Positions 16,371 to 25,900 of a DNA stretch of 64,000 nucleotides are shown here, one piece after another. The notes beneath the pieces are model-generated. The model did no database searches, had not been told where the DNA came from, and worked only from the letters and a program-made list of their open reading frames with translations. Positions within the stretch are counted from its first letter, which is position 1, and every line of letters begins with the position of its first letter. A program made the position numbers and the translations under genes. The DNA comes from Spirosoma profusum. GTDB taxonomy: Bacteria > Bacteroidota > Bacteroidia > Cytophagales > Spirosomataceae. The stretch is taken from NCBI RefSeq assembly GCF_014699005.1, contig NZ_JACWZY010000022.1, positions 94,906-158,905 on the forward strand, read 5' to 3'.

Positions 16371-19300
16371 TTATCGCTGGATTAATACCCGTAACGTAGT
16401 GGCCGCTTGTCCGGCAGGTTTAATCTGCATTAAGTAAAGTCCATCCGGTAGCTGTCCAAGCCCGAAACGGTACGGCTCTGCGGGGGCTGCTTCGAGATGC
16501 GTGCGTTGAAGCGGGCGGCCTGAGAGATCATTAAGTTGCAGGCCAACCGGCTGACCAAGAGCCGGACGCAGATCAATCAATACATGGTCGCTGGCTGGAT
16601 TGGGCCACATACCAAACGTAGCAATCACCTCCTCCACGCCTGATCTGGCCCCTGCCGGACACGTCGTTTCGGAAACGCTCCATTGCTGATTCTGGCCCGT
16701 TCCCAGCGTCTGCTGAATGATTGCAGCACCGTCAGTCGTACTGGCATTCCGAACAGTGATGGCTTTGTTAGAATTACGATTGCTGAACGTATAGAAACCC
16801 TCAGCGTTACGTTGCACAGCCCACTGCTGATGACTGCCTCCCCAATACGTCCACTGTTCCAGCAACACATCATCGGCCGTCGAGAAACTGGGCGCCTGAA
16901 TTCCTTTCTGATTGTGCAGTACCACCATTTTGTAATAGCCACCGTCAGTCGGGATTAGCCGCCACTTTTGCCATGCCTGATCGACATTGGCGTTCTGCCG
17001 CAGGTTGGCCCCATCGTCGTAGGAACCATTCGGTACGTTCAGTACCAGCCCACTGCTACGTGACTGGATGCGGTAACACTTGGCCGGATCGATACTGACG
17101 ACCGAAGTTGGTGGTGGCGCGGTAGTGGTAGACGAAGGTGGAGACGTAATGGTCGTACAGGCGCGTTCTTCAATGAGCCACTGCTGATTATTACCCCCGT
17201 TCGGCGTATTCTGAACAACTAAACCTCCTTCATCTGAGTTACCATTCTGAACTTCGAGTGCCTTGCCTGAGTGACGGGCCGCAATCTGGAAATAACCGCT
17301 GGTGTTACGTAGCAGGGCAAAATGCTGGTTATAACTCCAGTTTCCGTTGAACGTCCATTGCTGAAGGGCAGCGCCATTTTGCTGCGATCCCCACAATACG
17401 TCGATGACTTTGTTACTGTGCACCGCGCCGATTTTATAGTAACCATTGTTTGTAGCTTCGAACCGCCACCGCTGCGATTGCTGATTGGCGTCGGTACGTT
17501 GGCGAACCAAAGCGCCATCCTCCAGGGAGCCGCCCTCTACGCCCAGCACCTTTCCACTCACCCGCGATACCAGCCGGTAGCATTTGTCGGGTTCAACGGT
17601 CAAAACAGAGCCTGAAGTCGAGTTGAGCGAGATGTTAAATACCTGACTTGTGCTACGTTGCCCTTTACTATCCGTCACTGTGAGTTGAGCCGTAAAATTG
17701 TTGATGGTTCCTGATCCGTGCTGCCCGGTTTGTGTAGTAAATACCTTCACAGGATTTGCTACGTTCAGATACGTACCATCACTAAACGCCCACTCATAGA
17801 AAAGCTGATCACCGTCGGGGTCAGAAGATTTATCGCCAGTGAACGTAACACTCAAAGGTGAAGTACCCGTTAGCGAGGTAGACGTAGCCACGACCACGGG
17901 CGGACGGTTGACGGTCGACGATTTTGTATTCACTTCTACCCCACCCGACCAGCCATCTGAATGGGCAGAGACCCGGAAATAATAAAGTTGCCCTGGCGTC
18001 AGGTCAGTTACTACCACCGAATTTCCCGTACCCAAATAAAGTACCCTGGCAGCATCTGCTGGGTAAGTCGCTGGGTTAGCTGTGAAGCTAGAGCTGACTG
18101 TACTAATAACTGAATTAGGATCAGGTATATAGCCAAGGATAGTTGAGCCGGGCTTACCCACAACTAGCACTTTATCGAAGGGGATTGTCGGATTCGTCCA
18201 GATGAGCCGTACACTGCTGCTCGTGAGTGTAGTGGCCGTCAGGCCGGTAACATTTAGCTTAGGCGAGTTGCAGTCGGGGTAAATCTTAACCGAATCTTGG
18301 GCCGTGAGGTTGCCTATATCCGTCACCTTCAGCGTAAATACGTAGTAGTAATCGTCAATACCGTCGCAACCTACGGGTGAGACCGTAAATACAGGATTAG
18401 TGCCCGTCATGTAGGTTGGGTATTGATCCTTGCCGTTAATGCGCAATTTTCCCTGCCAAAGATAGTTCACCCTGTCGGGCACATCGTCGGTAACAGTAGC
18501 GGCCAGCGTATAACTGGTGGTCATGTTGAGCGCGTACTTTGATAGGTTTACTGGCGTCGTAATCTTGGCCGTCGGAGGTGGATTAGTAACACTCACACTG
18601 ATTGTCTGAAATCCACTATATCCTCCTTTGTTATCGCCCACAGACATCCTAACCATAAAACTCGTTTGTGGGTATCCCCCTTTACCCAGAATTGGGGTAA
18701 ATACATGGACGGGATTGGCTACGCTAGACGAGCTGCCATCGCCAAAATCCCAACTGTAGGTAATTGGATCACCATCGGGGTCGTAAGATTTGTTGCCAGT
18801 AAAGGTCACGCTCAGGGGCGACGTACCCGTTAGCGAGCTCGCTGTAATCACCGCCACAGGTGGTTGATTGGGAGTCGATGCTTTCGCGTTTACCTCTATA
18901 CCGGCATTCCACACGGCGCCAGTTGAGGGAGCCGTTCCTTTGCGGGTGTAGACTCGAAAATAATAGGTTTGCCCCGGTGTCAGGTCAGTTACTACCAACG
19001 AAGTAGACGTACCCTGATATAAAGCCTTGCCACCAAGGGCTACTGTGCCCGTAGCGGTGAAACTATTGCTGGTAGCGTACGTAGCACTGTTAGGAATATC
19101 GGTGAAACCCGACCCGGCTTTCCCTACTACCAGTACATCGTCGAACGAAGTACTGGGGTTGATCCAGTTGAGCCGTACACTGGTAGTATTGAGCTGAGTC
19201 GCTGTCAGGGTAGCCACATTAAGCGTAGGTGTGCTACAATCAGGGTAAATTTTAACGGAATCTACCGTTGAGGAAAGCCCACCTAAATCCTTCACTTGCA

Positions 19301-19973
19301 ACGAAATAACGTAGTATGAAACGTCTCCATCACAGCCAATCGGTAAGATATCGAATTTTGGATTACCTCCTCCAGTGGTTCTCACCAGCATGTCCCGATT
19401 GTTACGTCGCAGCTTTACTGTCCAAACGTAGGTTAGTTCAGTAGCAAACTCATCGGTAACGGTCGGGATTGCGGTGTAAACGGTCGCTTTGTCGACGGCA
19501 TACCTGTCATTATTGGTCGGATAATAAATCTTGGCCGTTGGCGGGGTGTTTGGGATGCTGACATAGAAGTTGGTACTTACACTGATACCTCCTTTATTGT
19601 CAGACACCGTAAGTTTGGCGGTGTAGCTCTGAACAATAACTCCCTGCTTTCCCCGCGTTTGCGTAAAGACATGAACAGGGTTGGCCTGGGTGGACGTAGT
19701 GCCATCGCCAAAGTCCCATAGGTACGTAATGGGGTCGCCGTCGGGATCGTACGATTTATTACCGGTAAAGGTAACGCTGAGCGGTGAACTACCCGTTAAC
19801 GTAGTGGACGTAGCAACGGCAACGGGTGGTTGATTGGCACCGATATCGCTGAAACTAGTTGAATGCGGATGCCCAAGGACGGTAGTTGGGAGGCCCAACC
19901 AACAGAGGAAGCCAAGCAAAAGGCTATAGCCAACGGCGCAAGCCTTTGGAGGGTACGTAAATTTTGCTATCAT
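16371..19973 (-). CDS. Secreted PKD/FN3/ricin-lectin protein with T9SS sorting domain
   Basis: 1200-residue cell-surface or secreted protein. Order: signal peptide (about 1-35); PKD 48-141 (DPDGDPITYLWDFGDG); FN3-like about 250-365; PKD 369-463; FN3-like about 573-685; PKD 689-783; ricin-type beta-trefoil 793-937 with QxW repeats (QRWRF, QQW); a Thr/Pro linker; a second beta-trefoil 962-1105; and a T9SS type A sorting domain 1120-1200 (MWPNPASDHVLIDL ... GLYLMQI). There is no catalytic domain, so it is best read as a carbohydrate-binding adhesin. The PKD-FN3 pairs are internal duplications. A -7 box lies 48 nt upstream, and a perfect palindrome follows the stop. Confidence 0.93.
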   Translation of the reverse strand: MIAKFTYPPKACAVGYSLLLGFLCWLGLPTTVLGHPHSTSFSDIGANQPPVAVATSTTLTGSSPLSVTFTGNKSYDPDGDPITYLWDFGDGTTSTQANPVHVFTQTRGKQGVIVQSYTAKLTVSDNKGGISVSTNFYVSIPNTPPTAKIYYPTNNDRYAVDKATVYTAIPTVTDEFATELTYVWTVKLRRNNRDMLVRTTGGGNPKFDILPIGCDGDVSYYVISLQVKDLGGLSSTVDSVKIYPDCSTPTLNVATLTATQLNTTSVRLNWINPSTSFDDVLVVGKAGSGFTDIPNSATYATSNSFTATGTVALGGKALYQGTSTSLVVTDLTPGQTYYFRVYTRKGTAPSTGAVWNAGIEVNAKASTPNQPPVAVITASSLTGTSPLSVTFTGNKSYDPDGDPITYSWDFGDGSSSSVANPVHVFTPILGKGGYPQTSFMVRMSVGDNKGGYSGFQTISVSVTNPPPTAKITTPVNLSKYALNMTTSYTLAATVTDDVPDRVNYLWQGKLRINGKDQYPTYMTGTNPVFTVSPVGCDGIDDYYYVFTLKVTDIGNLTAQDSVKIYPDCNSPKLNVTGLTATTLTSSSVRLIWTNPTIPFDKVLVVGKPGSTILGYIPDPNSVISTVSSSFTANPATYPADAARVLYLGTGNSVVVTDLTPGQLYYFRVSAHSDGWSGGVEVNTKSSTVNRPPVVVATSTSLTGTSPLSVTFTGDKSSDPDGDQLFYEWAFSDGTYLNVANPVKVFTTQTGQHGSGTINNFTAQLTVTDSKGQRSTSQVFNISLNSTSGSVLTVEPDKCYRLVSRVSGKVLGVEGGSLEDGALVRQRTDANQQSQRWRFEATNNGYYKIGAVHSNKVIDVLWGSQQNGAALQQWTFNGNWSYNQHFALLRNTSGYFQIAARHSGKALEVQNGNSDEGGLVVQNTPNGGNNQQWLIEERACTTITSPPSSTTTAPPPTSVVSIDPAKCYRIQSRSSGLVLNVPNGSYDDGANLRQNANVDQAWQKWRLIPTDGGYYKMVVLHNQKGIQAPSFSTADDVLLEQWTYWGGSHQQWAVQRNAEGFYTFSNRNSNKAITVRNASTTDGAAIIQQTLGTGQNQQWSVSETTCPAGARSGVEEVIATFGMWPNPASDHVLIDLRPALGQPVGLQLNDLSGRPLQRTHLEAAPAEPYRFGLGQLPDGLYLMQIKPAGQAATTLRVLIQR

Positions 19974-20020
19974 TTTATGGGTTAGATTTAATGTAGTCAG
20001 GTGGTAACCTTGACGTAAGA

Positions 20021-20028
20021 CAAAACTA
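20021..20028 (-). promoter_or_regulatory. Candidate -7 box (TAGTTTTG) of the PKD/ricin gene
   Basis: Exact TAnnTTTG match on the minus strand 48 nt before the start at 19973; the tetramer AATG at the -33 spacing matches only the last two bases of TTTG. Confidence 0.4.
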
Positions 20029-20230
20029 AGCGGTTTTAATGCTTTTACATTAGTCCTTATTAAGCATTCATTTGCTCATTTTAGGCATCGGAATACGACG
20101 GTTATTTTAAGTCTACATAGGCATCTGAATCGCATATCAGTAAGTAACAGACGCTGGCGATTAAAGACGTAGTCCGTTAAAAAGTAGGCAATTAACCAAC
20201 CATGATACGTGTACCTTATACACCTCAACT

Positions 20231-21064
20231 ATGCTACCTGTCGATATGCATCACCAGGAATTCGACCCCTCTGAAGCGCTAAGCGATACCATAAAATGCT
20301 TTTGGTATAACAGTAGAGACTTCGGAGAATTGCAATCGAGTTTTGAGGTAGTACCTGATGGCTACGCTGAAATTATTTTTCATTTCGGAAGCCTCAGCAG
20401 TATTTCTCATAATGGCGACTTGCAGCCATTGCCATCCCCGTTTATGATGGGCCTGCTCAATGAGCCTGTTCTTTTTTACACAAAAAACCGCTTGGAAATA
20501 ATTGGTATTCGATGCTTTCCGTGGACCGTGTTCGATTTGCTCGGATTACCATCTGGAAAAATTGGAGTGCGCATCGTGAAGCATTCTATCGCCCAACTTC
20601 AATCCTCATTGGAGAAGTCGATTCATGCTGGTCGGATAGAAGAAGCGCTGGCTCAGGTGAAACAGTATTTCCTGAATATACACATGCAGATTAAGATGGA
20701 CAGCATGCTATTCAAAGCTGGAGTTGCTATGCAGGTCGCAAACGGCACCATGCCGGTAAGCCAGGTAGCAGCCGCAGCTCATGCGACGGTTCGTACGCTG
20801 GAAAGAAAGTTCAAGCAATCGTCTGGCTATTCTGTTAAAGACGTGTCCGGTCTGATGCGCTTCGAGCGGGTACGAAACCACTTGTGGCTCCATCCAGATG
20901 TCAACCTTGCTGGCTTAGCACATGAGCTCGGTTATACGGACCAATCGCACCTGAGCCGGGAATTCAAGCGATACAGTGGCACTACGCCAGCGGCATTCGC
21001 CCGAAAAGCAAAGAAAGGAAAACCGGCTGCAAGCCCCGATTTTGTCGCGTTTATACAAGACTGA
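20231..21064 (+). CDS. AraC-family transcriptional regulator
   Basis: 277 residues. The N-terminal half (ALSDTIKCFWYNS ... VVPDGYAEIIFHFG) is the all-Bacteroidota AraC sensor type whose ligand is unknown. The C-terminal half is an AraC helix-turn-helix pair: VSQVAAAAHATVRTLERKFKQ, then NLAGLAHELGYTDQSHLSREFKRYSGTTPAAF. Starts at 20231 or at the second Met (20246) are both possible. The flavin monooxygenase gene begins 40 nt downstream on the same strand, a common regulator-enzyme arrangement, so it probably controls that gene. Confidence 0.9.
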   Translation: MLPVDMHHQEFDPSEALSDTIKCFWYNSRDFGELQSSFEVVPDGYAEIIFHFGSLSSISHNGDLQPLPSPFMMGLLNEPVLFYTKNRLEIIGIRCFPWTVFDLLGLPSGKIGVRIVKHSIAQLQSSLEKSIHAGRIEEALAQVKQYFLNIHMQIKMDSMLFKAGVAMQVANGTMPVSQVAAAAHATVRTLERKFKQSSGYSVKDVSGLMRFERVRNHLWLHPDVNLAGLAHELGYTDQSHLSREFKRYSGTTPAAFARKAKKGKPAASPDFVAFIQD

Positions 21065-21104
21065 CGCAGGCGCATTCCCGAATTTTGTGTCACAATCATC
21101 CTAT

Positions 21105-22667
21105 ATGACAATGACACTCGAACGTATGCAATCCGCACAAAATCAGCCTATTTACGACGTAATTATTTCTGGAGCAGGTCCGGTAGGTCTGTTTCTCTCC
21201 TGTGAACTGGCCCTGGCCAACTGTTCCGTTCTGGTACTGGAAAAGGCAGAAAATCCGCACTCGCCCTTAAAGCGACTTCCGTTCGGAATACGAGGACTAT
21301 CGGCGCCTACGATTGAAGCACTTTACCGCCGTGGGTTGCTAAACGAACTTGACGTACATAAACGCCTTAAAAATCCCCACCAGCATGCCGAACACGGGTC
21401 GCGTCGTCAGGTTGGACACTTCGCTGGTATCCCCTTTCATGAGGGCGATATCGACACCTCCCAATGGACGTATCGTCTACCCAGCTCGACCGATACCAGC
21501 TTAATTTCTGAAATGCAGGAGCTTGAAACGATACTGACCCGCCGGGCAGAAACCCTGGGCGTAGACATCCGATGCGGGTTCGCCACCACTGACTTTCATC
21601 AAACCGAGGACGGGGTAACTGTTCAGTCAGGCAATCAATCTTTTTATAGCAAATGGCTCGTGGGTTGCGATGGAAGCCGCAGTGTTGTTCGCAAAGTGGG
21701 TGGTTTTGACTTTGCCGGTACGGAACCCGAATTTACTGGCTACACGACTCAGGTTGACATTGTTGACCTGGAGAAGCTAAGCCCAGGCCGGAACGTAACA
21801 CCAACCGGAATGTACCTGCAATCGCAGCCAGGATATGTAATGATTCAGGATTTCGATGGCGGTGTGTTTCATAGTTCAGGAAAACCCGTCACGCGTGAAC
21901 ACATTCAGGCGGTGCTACGTCACGTATCGAACACCGATGTAACAATCAGCGCCCTGCATATTGCAACCACCTGGACCGACCGGGCGCGGCAGGCCACTAC
22001 GTACCGAAACGGACGGGTACTTTTAGCGGGCGATGCGGCCCACATTCATGCGCCGTTGGGGGGTCAGGGACTTAACCTCGGGCTGGGCGATGCCATGAAT
22101 CTGGGCTGGAAGCTCGCTGCAACCATCCACGAAGAAGCGCCGGAAGGCTTGCTGGACAGTTATTTCACTGAACGACATCCTATTGCCGCGCACGTTCTGG
22201 ATTGGTCACGCGCTCAGGTTGCCATCATGAGACCCGATGCCTATGGCCGCGCGCTGAATGCAATTGTCCGCGATCTTATGAATACGCCCGATGGAGCTAC
22301 TTATTTTGCAGGACGAGTGTGGGGCATTTTCACACACTATACCCTCGGAGGAGATCACCCTTTTGTAGGACGTAGCGTTCCCAATTTTGAGCTGGAAGAC
22401 GGTACAACGATTGGCGAACGCATGTATGATGGTCGAGGCATACTACTTGACTTTGAAAGTGTTACGTTACGTAAAGCGCTGGCAAGTGAATACGAAGGGC
22501 AGATCAACTATATCGCAGGCAGCGCAAAAGATCAATTAGGTGTAAGCGCTGTACTGATACGTCCTGATGGGTTTATCGCCTGGGCTTCTGACAATGACTC
22601 AGATTACGACGGACTCCAAAAGGCTGCGGCTCGCTGGTTTATTCGTCATACGAAGGTCAGGCATTAA
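21105..22667 (+). CDS. FAD-dependent aromatic-type monooxygenase
   Basis: 520 residues from the ATG at 21105; the open frame extends upstream to 20976 but overlaps the AraC gene, and family homology starts right after 21105. It belongs to the p-hydroxybenzoate hydroxylase-like group A flavoprotein monooxygenases. Visible motifs are the FAD Rossmann motif GAGPVGLFLS, the DG motif GCDGSRSVVRK and the GD motif VLLAGDAAHIHAPLGGQGLN. The C-terminal thioredoxin-like extension (SVTLRKAL ... VLIRPDGFIAWAS) is typical of pentachlorophenol/resorcinol hydroxylase relatives. It would hydroxylate an aromatic or polyketide-like compound with NAD(P)H and oxygen. The start follows the regulator by 40 nt. Confidence 0.92.
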   Translation: MTMTLERMQSAQNQPIYDVIISGAGPVGLFLSCELALANCSVLVLEKAENPHSPLKRLPFGIRGLSAPTIEALYRRGLLNELDVHKRLKNPHQHAEHGSRRQVGHFAGIPFHEGDIDTSQWTYRLPSSTDTSLISEMQELETILTRRAETLGVDIRCGFATTDFHQTEDGVTVQSGNQSFYSKWLVGCDGSRSVVRKVGGFDFAGTEPEFTGYTTQVDIVDLEKLSPGRNVTPTGMYLQSQPGYVMIQDFDGGVFHSSGKPVTREHIQAVLRHVSNTDVTISALHIATTWTDRARQATTYRNGRVLLAGDAAHIHAPLGGQGLNLGLGDAMNLGWKLAATIHEEAPEGLLDSYFTERHPIAAHVLDWSRAQVAIMRPDAYGRALNAIVRDLMNTPDGATYFAGRVWGIFTHYTLGGDHPFVGRSVPNFELEDGTTIGERMYDGRGILLDFESVTLRKALASEYEGQINYIAGSAKDQLGVSAVLIRPDGFIAWASDNDSDYDGLQKAAARWFIRHTKVRH

Positions 22668-22756
22668 ATCCCAATTTGTCGGTTCTCACTGGCAAAAAAT
22701 TCCTTAACTAACGTAAATTCTGGATTGATGGCTCAATTCGCCAATTCGTTTACAGT

Positions 22757-22858
22757 GCATTGGCTTCGACCAGGCTCAGCCTGACAGTCTACTTGAATTT
22801 GCTGACTCAAATTGGCTTGTCAGGCTGAGCCTGTCGAAGCCCTAAGCGTCAGCAATGC
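22757..22858. repeat. Palindromic REP-like element, copy 2
   Basis: Same element as 6455-6545: GGCTTCGAC(C)AGGCTCAGCCTGACA on the left and its inverse on the right, with an alignable spacer (CTGACTCAAATT against TTGACTCAAGTC). Here the left arm lacks about a dozen bases (GCTGACGCTTAG) kept in the right arm, the reciprocal of copy 1. Confidence 0.75.
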
Positions 22859-22892
22859 GTTGATTTAGCTATTATTTACGTTCACTAGATTA

Positions 22893-22936
22893 AGTGCTCA
22901 GGAAGCCCCAGACAGTACTGAGGATTCCTGAGCACT
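22893..22936. terminator. Hairpin between the convergent monooxygenase and beta-helix genes
   Basis: AGTGCTCAGGAA (22893-22904) is perfectly inverted at 22925-22936 around a 20-nt loop, ending 8 bases before the stop of the large minus-strand gene. Position fits a terminator of the minus-strand gene. Confidence 0.6.
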
Positions 22937-22944
22937 CGGTTCAC

Positions 22945-25900
22945 TTAACGGATAATCACTTTCAGTTGCTGACGCTGCTGATTCGTTTGTACACTCAGAA
23001 TAAGTAACCCTGATTGCCCACGTATCGGCAGACTAACTGTATCGGTTTGACCAGCTTCCGAAAGCTGCTGTTTGGCAACGAGTTTCCCTTGTTGATCAAC
23101 CAGGCCCAGATCGACCTTTTGCCCCGAAACACCGCTGATTTGCACGCGCATCCAGTCGCCTTCTACCGGATTGCCCAGTACGCGAACCTGTAAACCTGTT
23201 CCTGATTCCATTATCCCCTGTCGACTATTAGAACCACATGCCGCCAGCCAGTTGTAGGTATAACTGGTTGTGCTGTTACCCTGCTGAGCCTGCAGTTGAA
23301 GCGTCACATTATCGGTGTACAGCGTCAACGAGTAAGGACCCGATGCGATAGTGGGCAGCAGTTCATTGACTACCGAGAAACTCACCGGCTCACCCGTTAG
23401 ACCGCTATACTGAGGAGTGAACGCAATGGCCCGCTTGTTGGCACTGATAGTTACGCAACTCAGTGTTTGCACGCCCGTGATAGCAAATCCATTGTTTGCG
23501 TTTGCTGGATTGACCGTCAGCAGAAAACTCGTACTCACACTCAATCCCTGTGGATCAGTGGCCGTGACGACCACTGTACTCACGCCCGTCACACTTGGTA
23601 CTCCGCCAATCTGAGTTGGCGAACTGAAATTCAAGCCCGCCGGTAGACCAGTGACTGATAAGACCAGACTTTGAGGTGACTCATTATCTGTAAACGCCGT
23701 TTGCGGGATGGTGTAGCCAAACCCTTCGCCGACCTTAGCCACCTGATTGGTCAGCGGCTGATTGACACGAGGAGGTGTATTGGGCTGGGGATTGGTACAA
23801 GTGGCTAGCCAGTTATAGCTAAATGATGCCTCACCCGCACTACCGTCCTGGCTGGCTTTCAACACAATCGTCGGATTGTCATTGTAAAGCTGGAGCGAAT
23901 ATGGCCCCGGTGCCGTTGTAGGAGCCATCTCATTAACCACTTGAAAATTGATGGTTTGTCCGTTCAAACCCGCATACTGAGGCATAAAACTTATGGCATA
24001 TCGGTTACTACTCAACTGGGTACAGGTGATCGGATTAACACCCGTGATCGCGAAAGGCCCGGTTGCCGTTACTGACGCAGGCTGCACCGTGAAACCGAAG
24101 CTGGTATTTGTGGTGAGTCCATCCGGATCGGTTGCCGTCAACGTAACGGTAGACGTACCGGTCTGCGAAGGCGTACCAGACAGCGTGGTTCCGGTCAGCG
24201 ATACACCCGTCGGTAACCCGCTGGCCGTCAGAGTGAGCGCATTCGGTGTCTGGGCATCGGTGAAGGTAGTGGCCAGATTGAGACTGTACGGCTGCTGTAC
24301 GATGGCCACCTGATTCGACACCGGATTGACCACCGTTGGCGGAGTATTGGTCGCCGTTTGTTCAACGACCGTCAGCCGGAAACTGGTACTGACCGAAAGC
24401 CCCTGCGGATCAGTTGCCGTAACAGTGACACTACTCACACCCGACACTCCGGGAACACCTCCGATTTGGTATGGTGGCGTAAAATTTAATCCCGCCGGTA
24501 ATCCAGCAACCGACAACACCAGACTTTGCGGAGTTTCATTATCAGTAAACGCCGTCTGCGGAATGGTGTAGCCAAATCCTTCGCCTACACGAGCCACCTG
24601 ATCGACCAGGGGTTGATTGACGCGAGGGGGCGTGTTGGACTGTGGATTGTTACAATTAGCCAGCCAGTTGTAGCTAAACGAAACTTCACCGACAGTTCCT
24701 GCCTGCTGCGCTTTTAGGACAATCGTCGGATTATCATTGTACAACAGGAGGGTATACGGTCCCGGCGCCGTAGTTGGGAACATCTCGTTAACCACCGAAA
24801 CGCTGACCGGTTGTCCGTTAAGACCAGCGTACTGAGGAGTAAAACCGACTGCATAGCGATCAACCCCAATCTGGTTACAGCTGTTAGTGGTCACGGCGGT
24901 AATGGCGAAAGAACCGGTCGGCTGAGTCGTCTGGAAAACCGTAACCGACGCCTGAGCGAAGCAATTCCCAACGGAACCCGTAACCGAATAAGGACCTGGG
25001 TTATTGACAACAATGAAGTTGGTAGTAACCTCCGTCGACCAACGATACGTAGCAGCGCCACTAGCCGTAAGGGTCGCACTTTGACCGGGCGTGATCGTCA
25101 GCGACGGATTAGCCGAGATGGAAACCATTGGCAAGGTATTATCCTGACTCACCACGATACTGGTGGTAGCGGTGCAGCCATCGGCACTTGTCAACGTAAC
25201 GGAATACGTATTAGCTGACGTAGCGCTGATGCTCGACGTAATGGCCCCAGTGCTCCAATGGTACGTCCCACTGCCCACTGCACTCAAACTCACCATTGGC
25301 GTAGCACAACTTAACGTAACACCGGTCGGCGTTCCGATGGAGGGTGAGATACTTACCGTAGGCACGCTGCTGTCCTGACTGACTTGCACCGATGTCGTAG
25401 CCGAACAGCCCGATGAGGTTACGACTACTGAATACGTACCACTCGCACTCACTACCGCTGTGCCTGCCGTTGGATTCTGACTAACTATAGTCGGTCCGCT
25501 GAACGCATACGTAGTACCTCCGCCCGCCGTCAGCGTCAGAGACGTATGGGCGCAGGTCAACGTACCACCAAAATTAGCCGATAAGGTGGGCGTAGGAATT
25601 GGATTGACCGTTACGTTGGTGGTCGATGAAGCTTGTTGTCCTGAAGCCAGTATGGTCAGCGTGAATGTCTGAGAACCTGCCCCAGCCGCCGTCATATTCT
25701 GGCTGAACGACGTACTGGACGTAGTACCCGTGGTAGTGCTAGCGCCGTTAGTGAGCGTGAAGGCATAACTACCCGTTACGTTGCCGATGGTGGCAGTGAT
25801 GGTGAGAGGACTTCCTACACATACAGTGTTAGACGTAGCAGCCAGCCCAGCGATAGTAGCGACAGCCTGATTCACCACCAGCGTATACGTAGCACTCGAA

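Noticed and set aside
20976..21104. Upstream extension of the monooxygenase
   Set aside because: Overlaps the AraC gene and lacks similarity; the ATG at 21105 precedes the FAD motif correctly.
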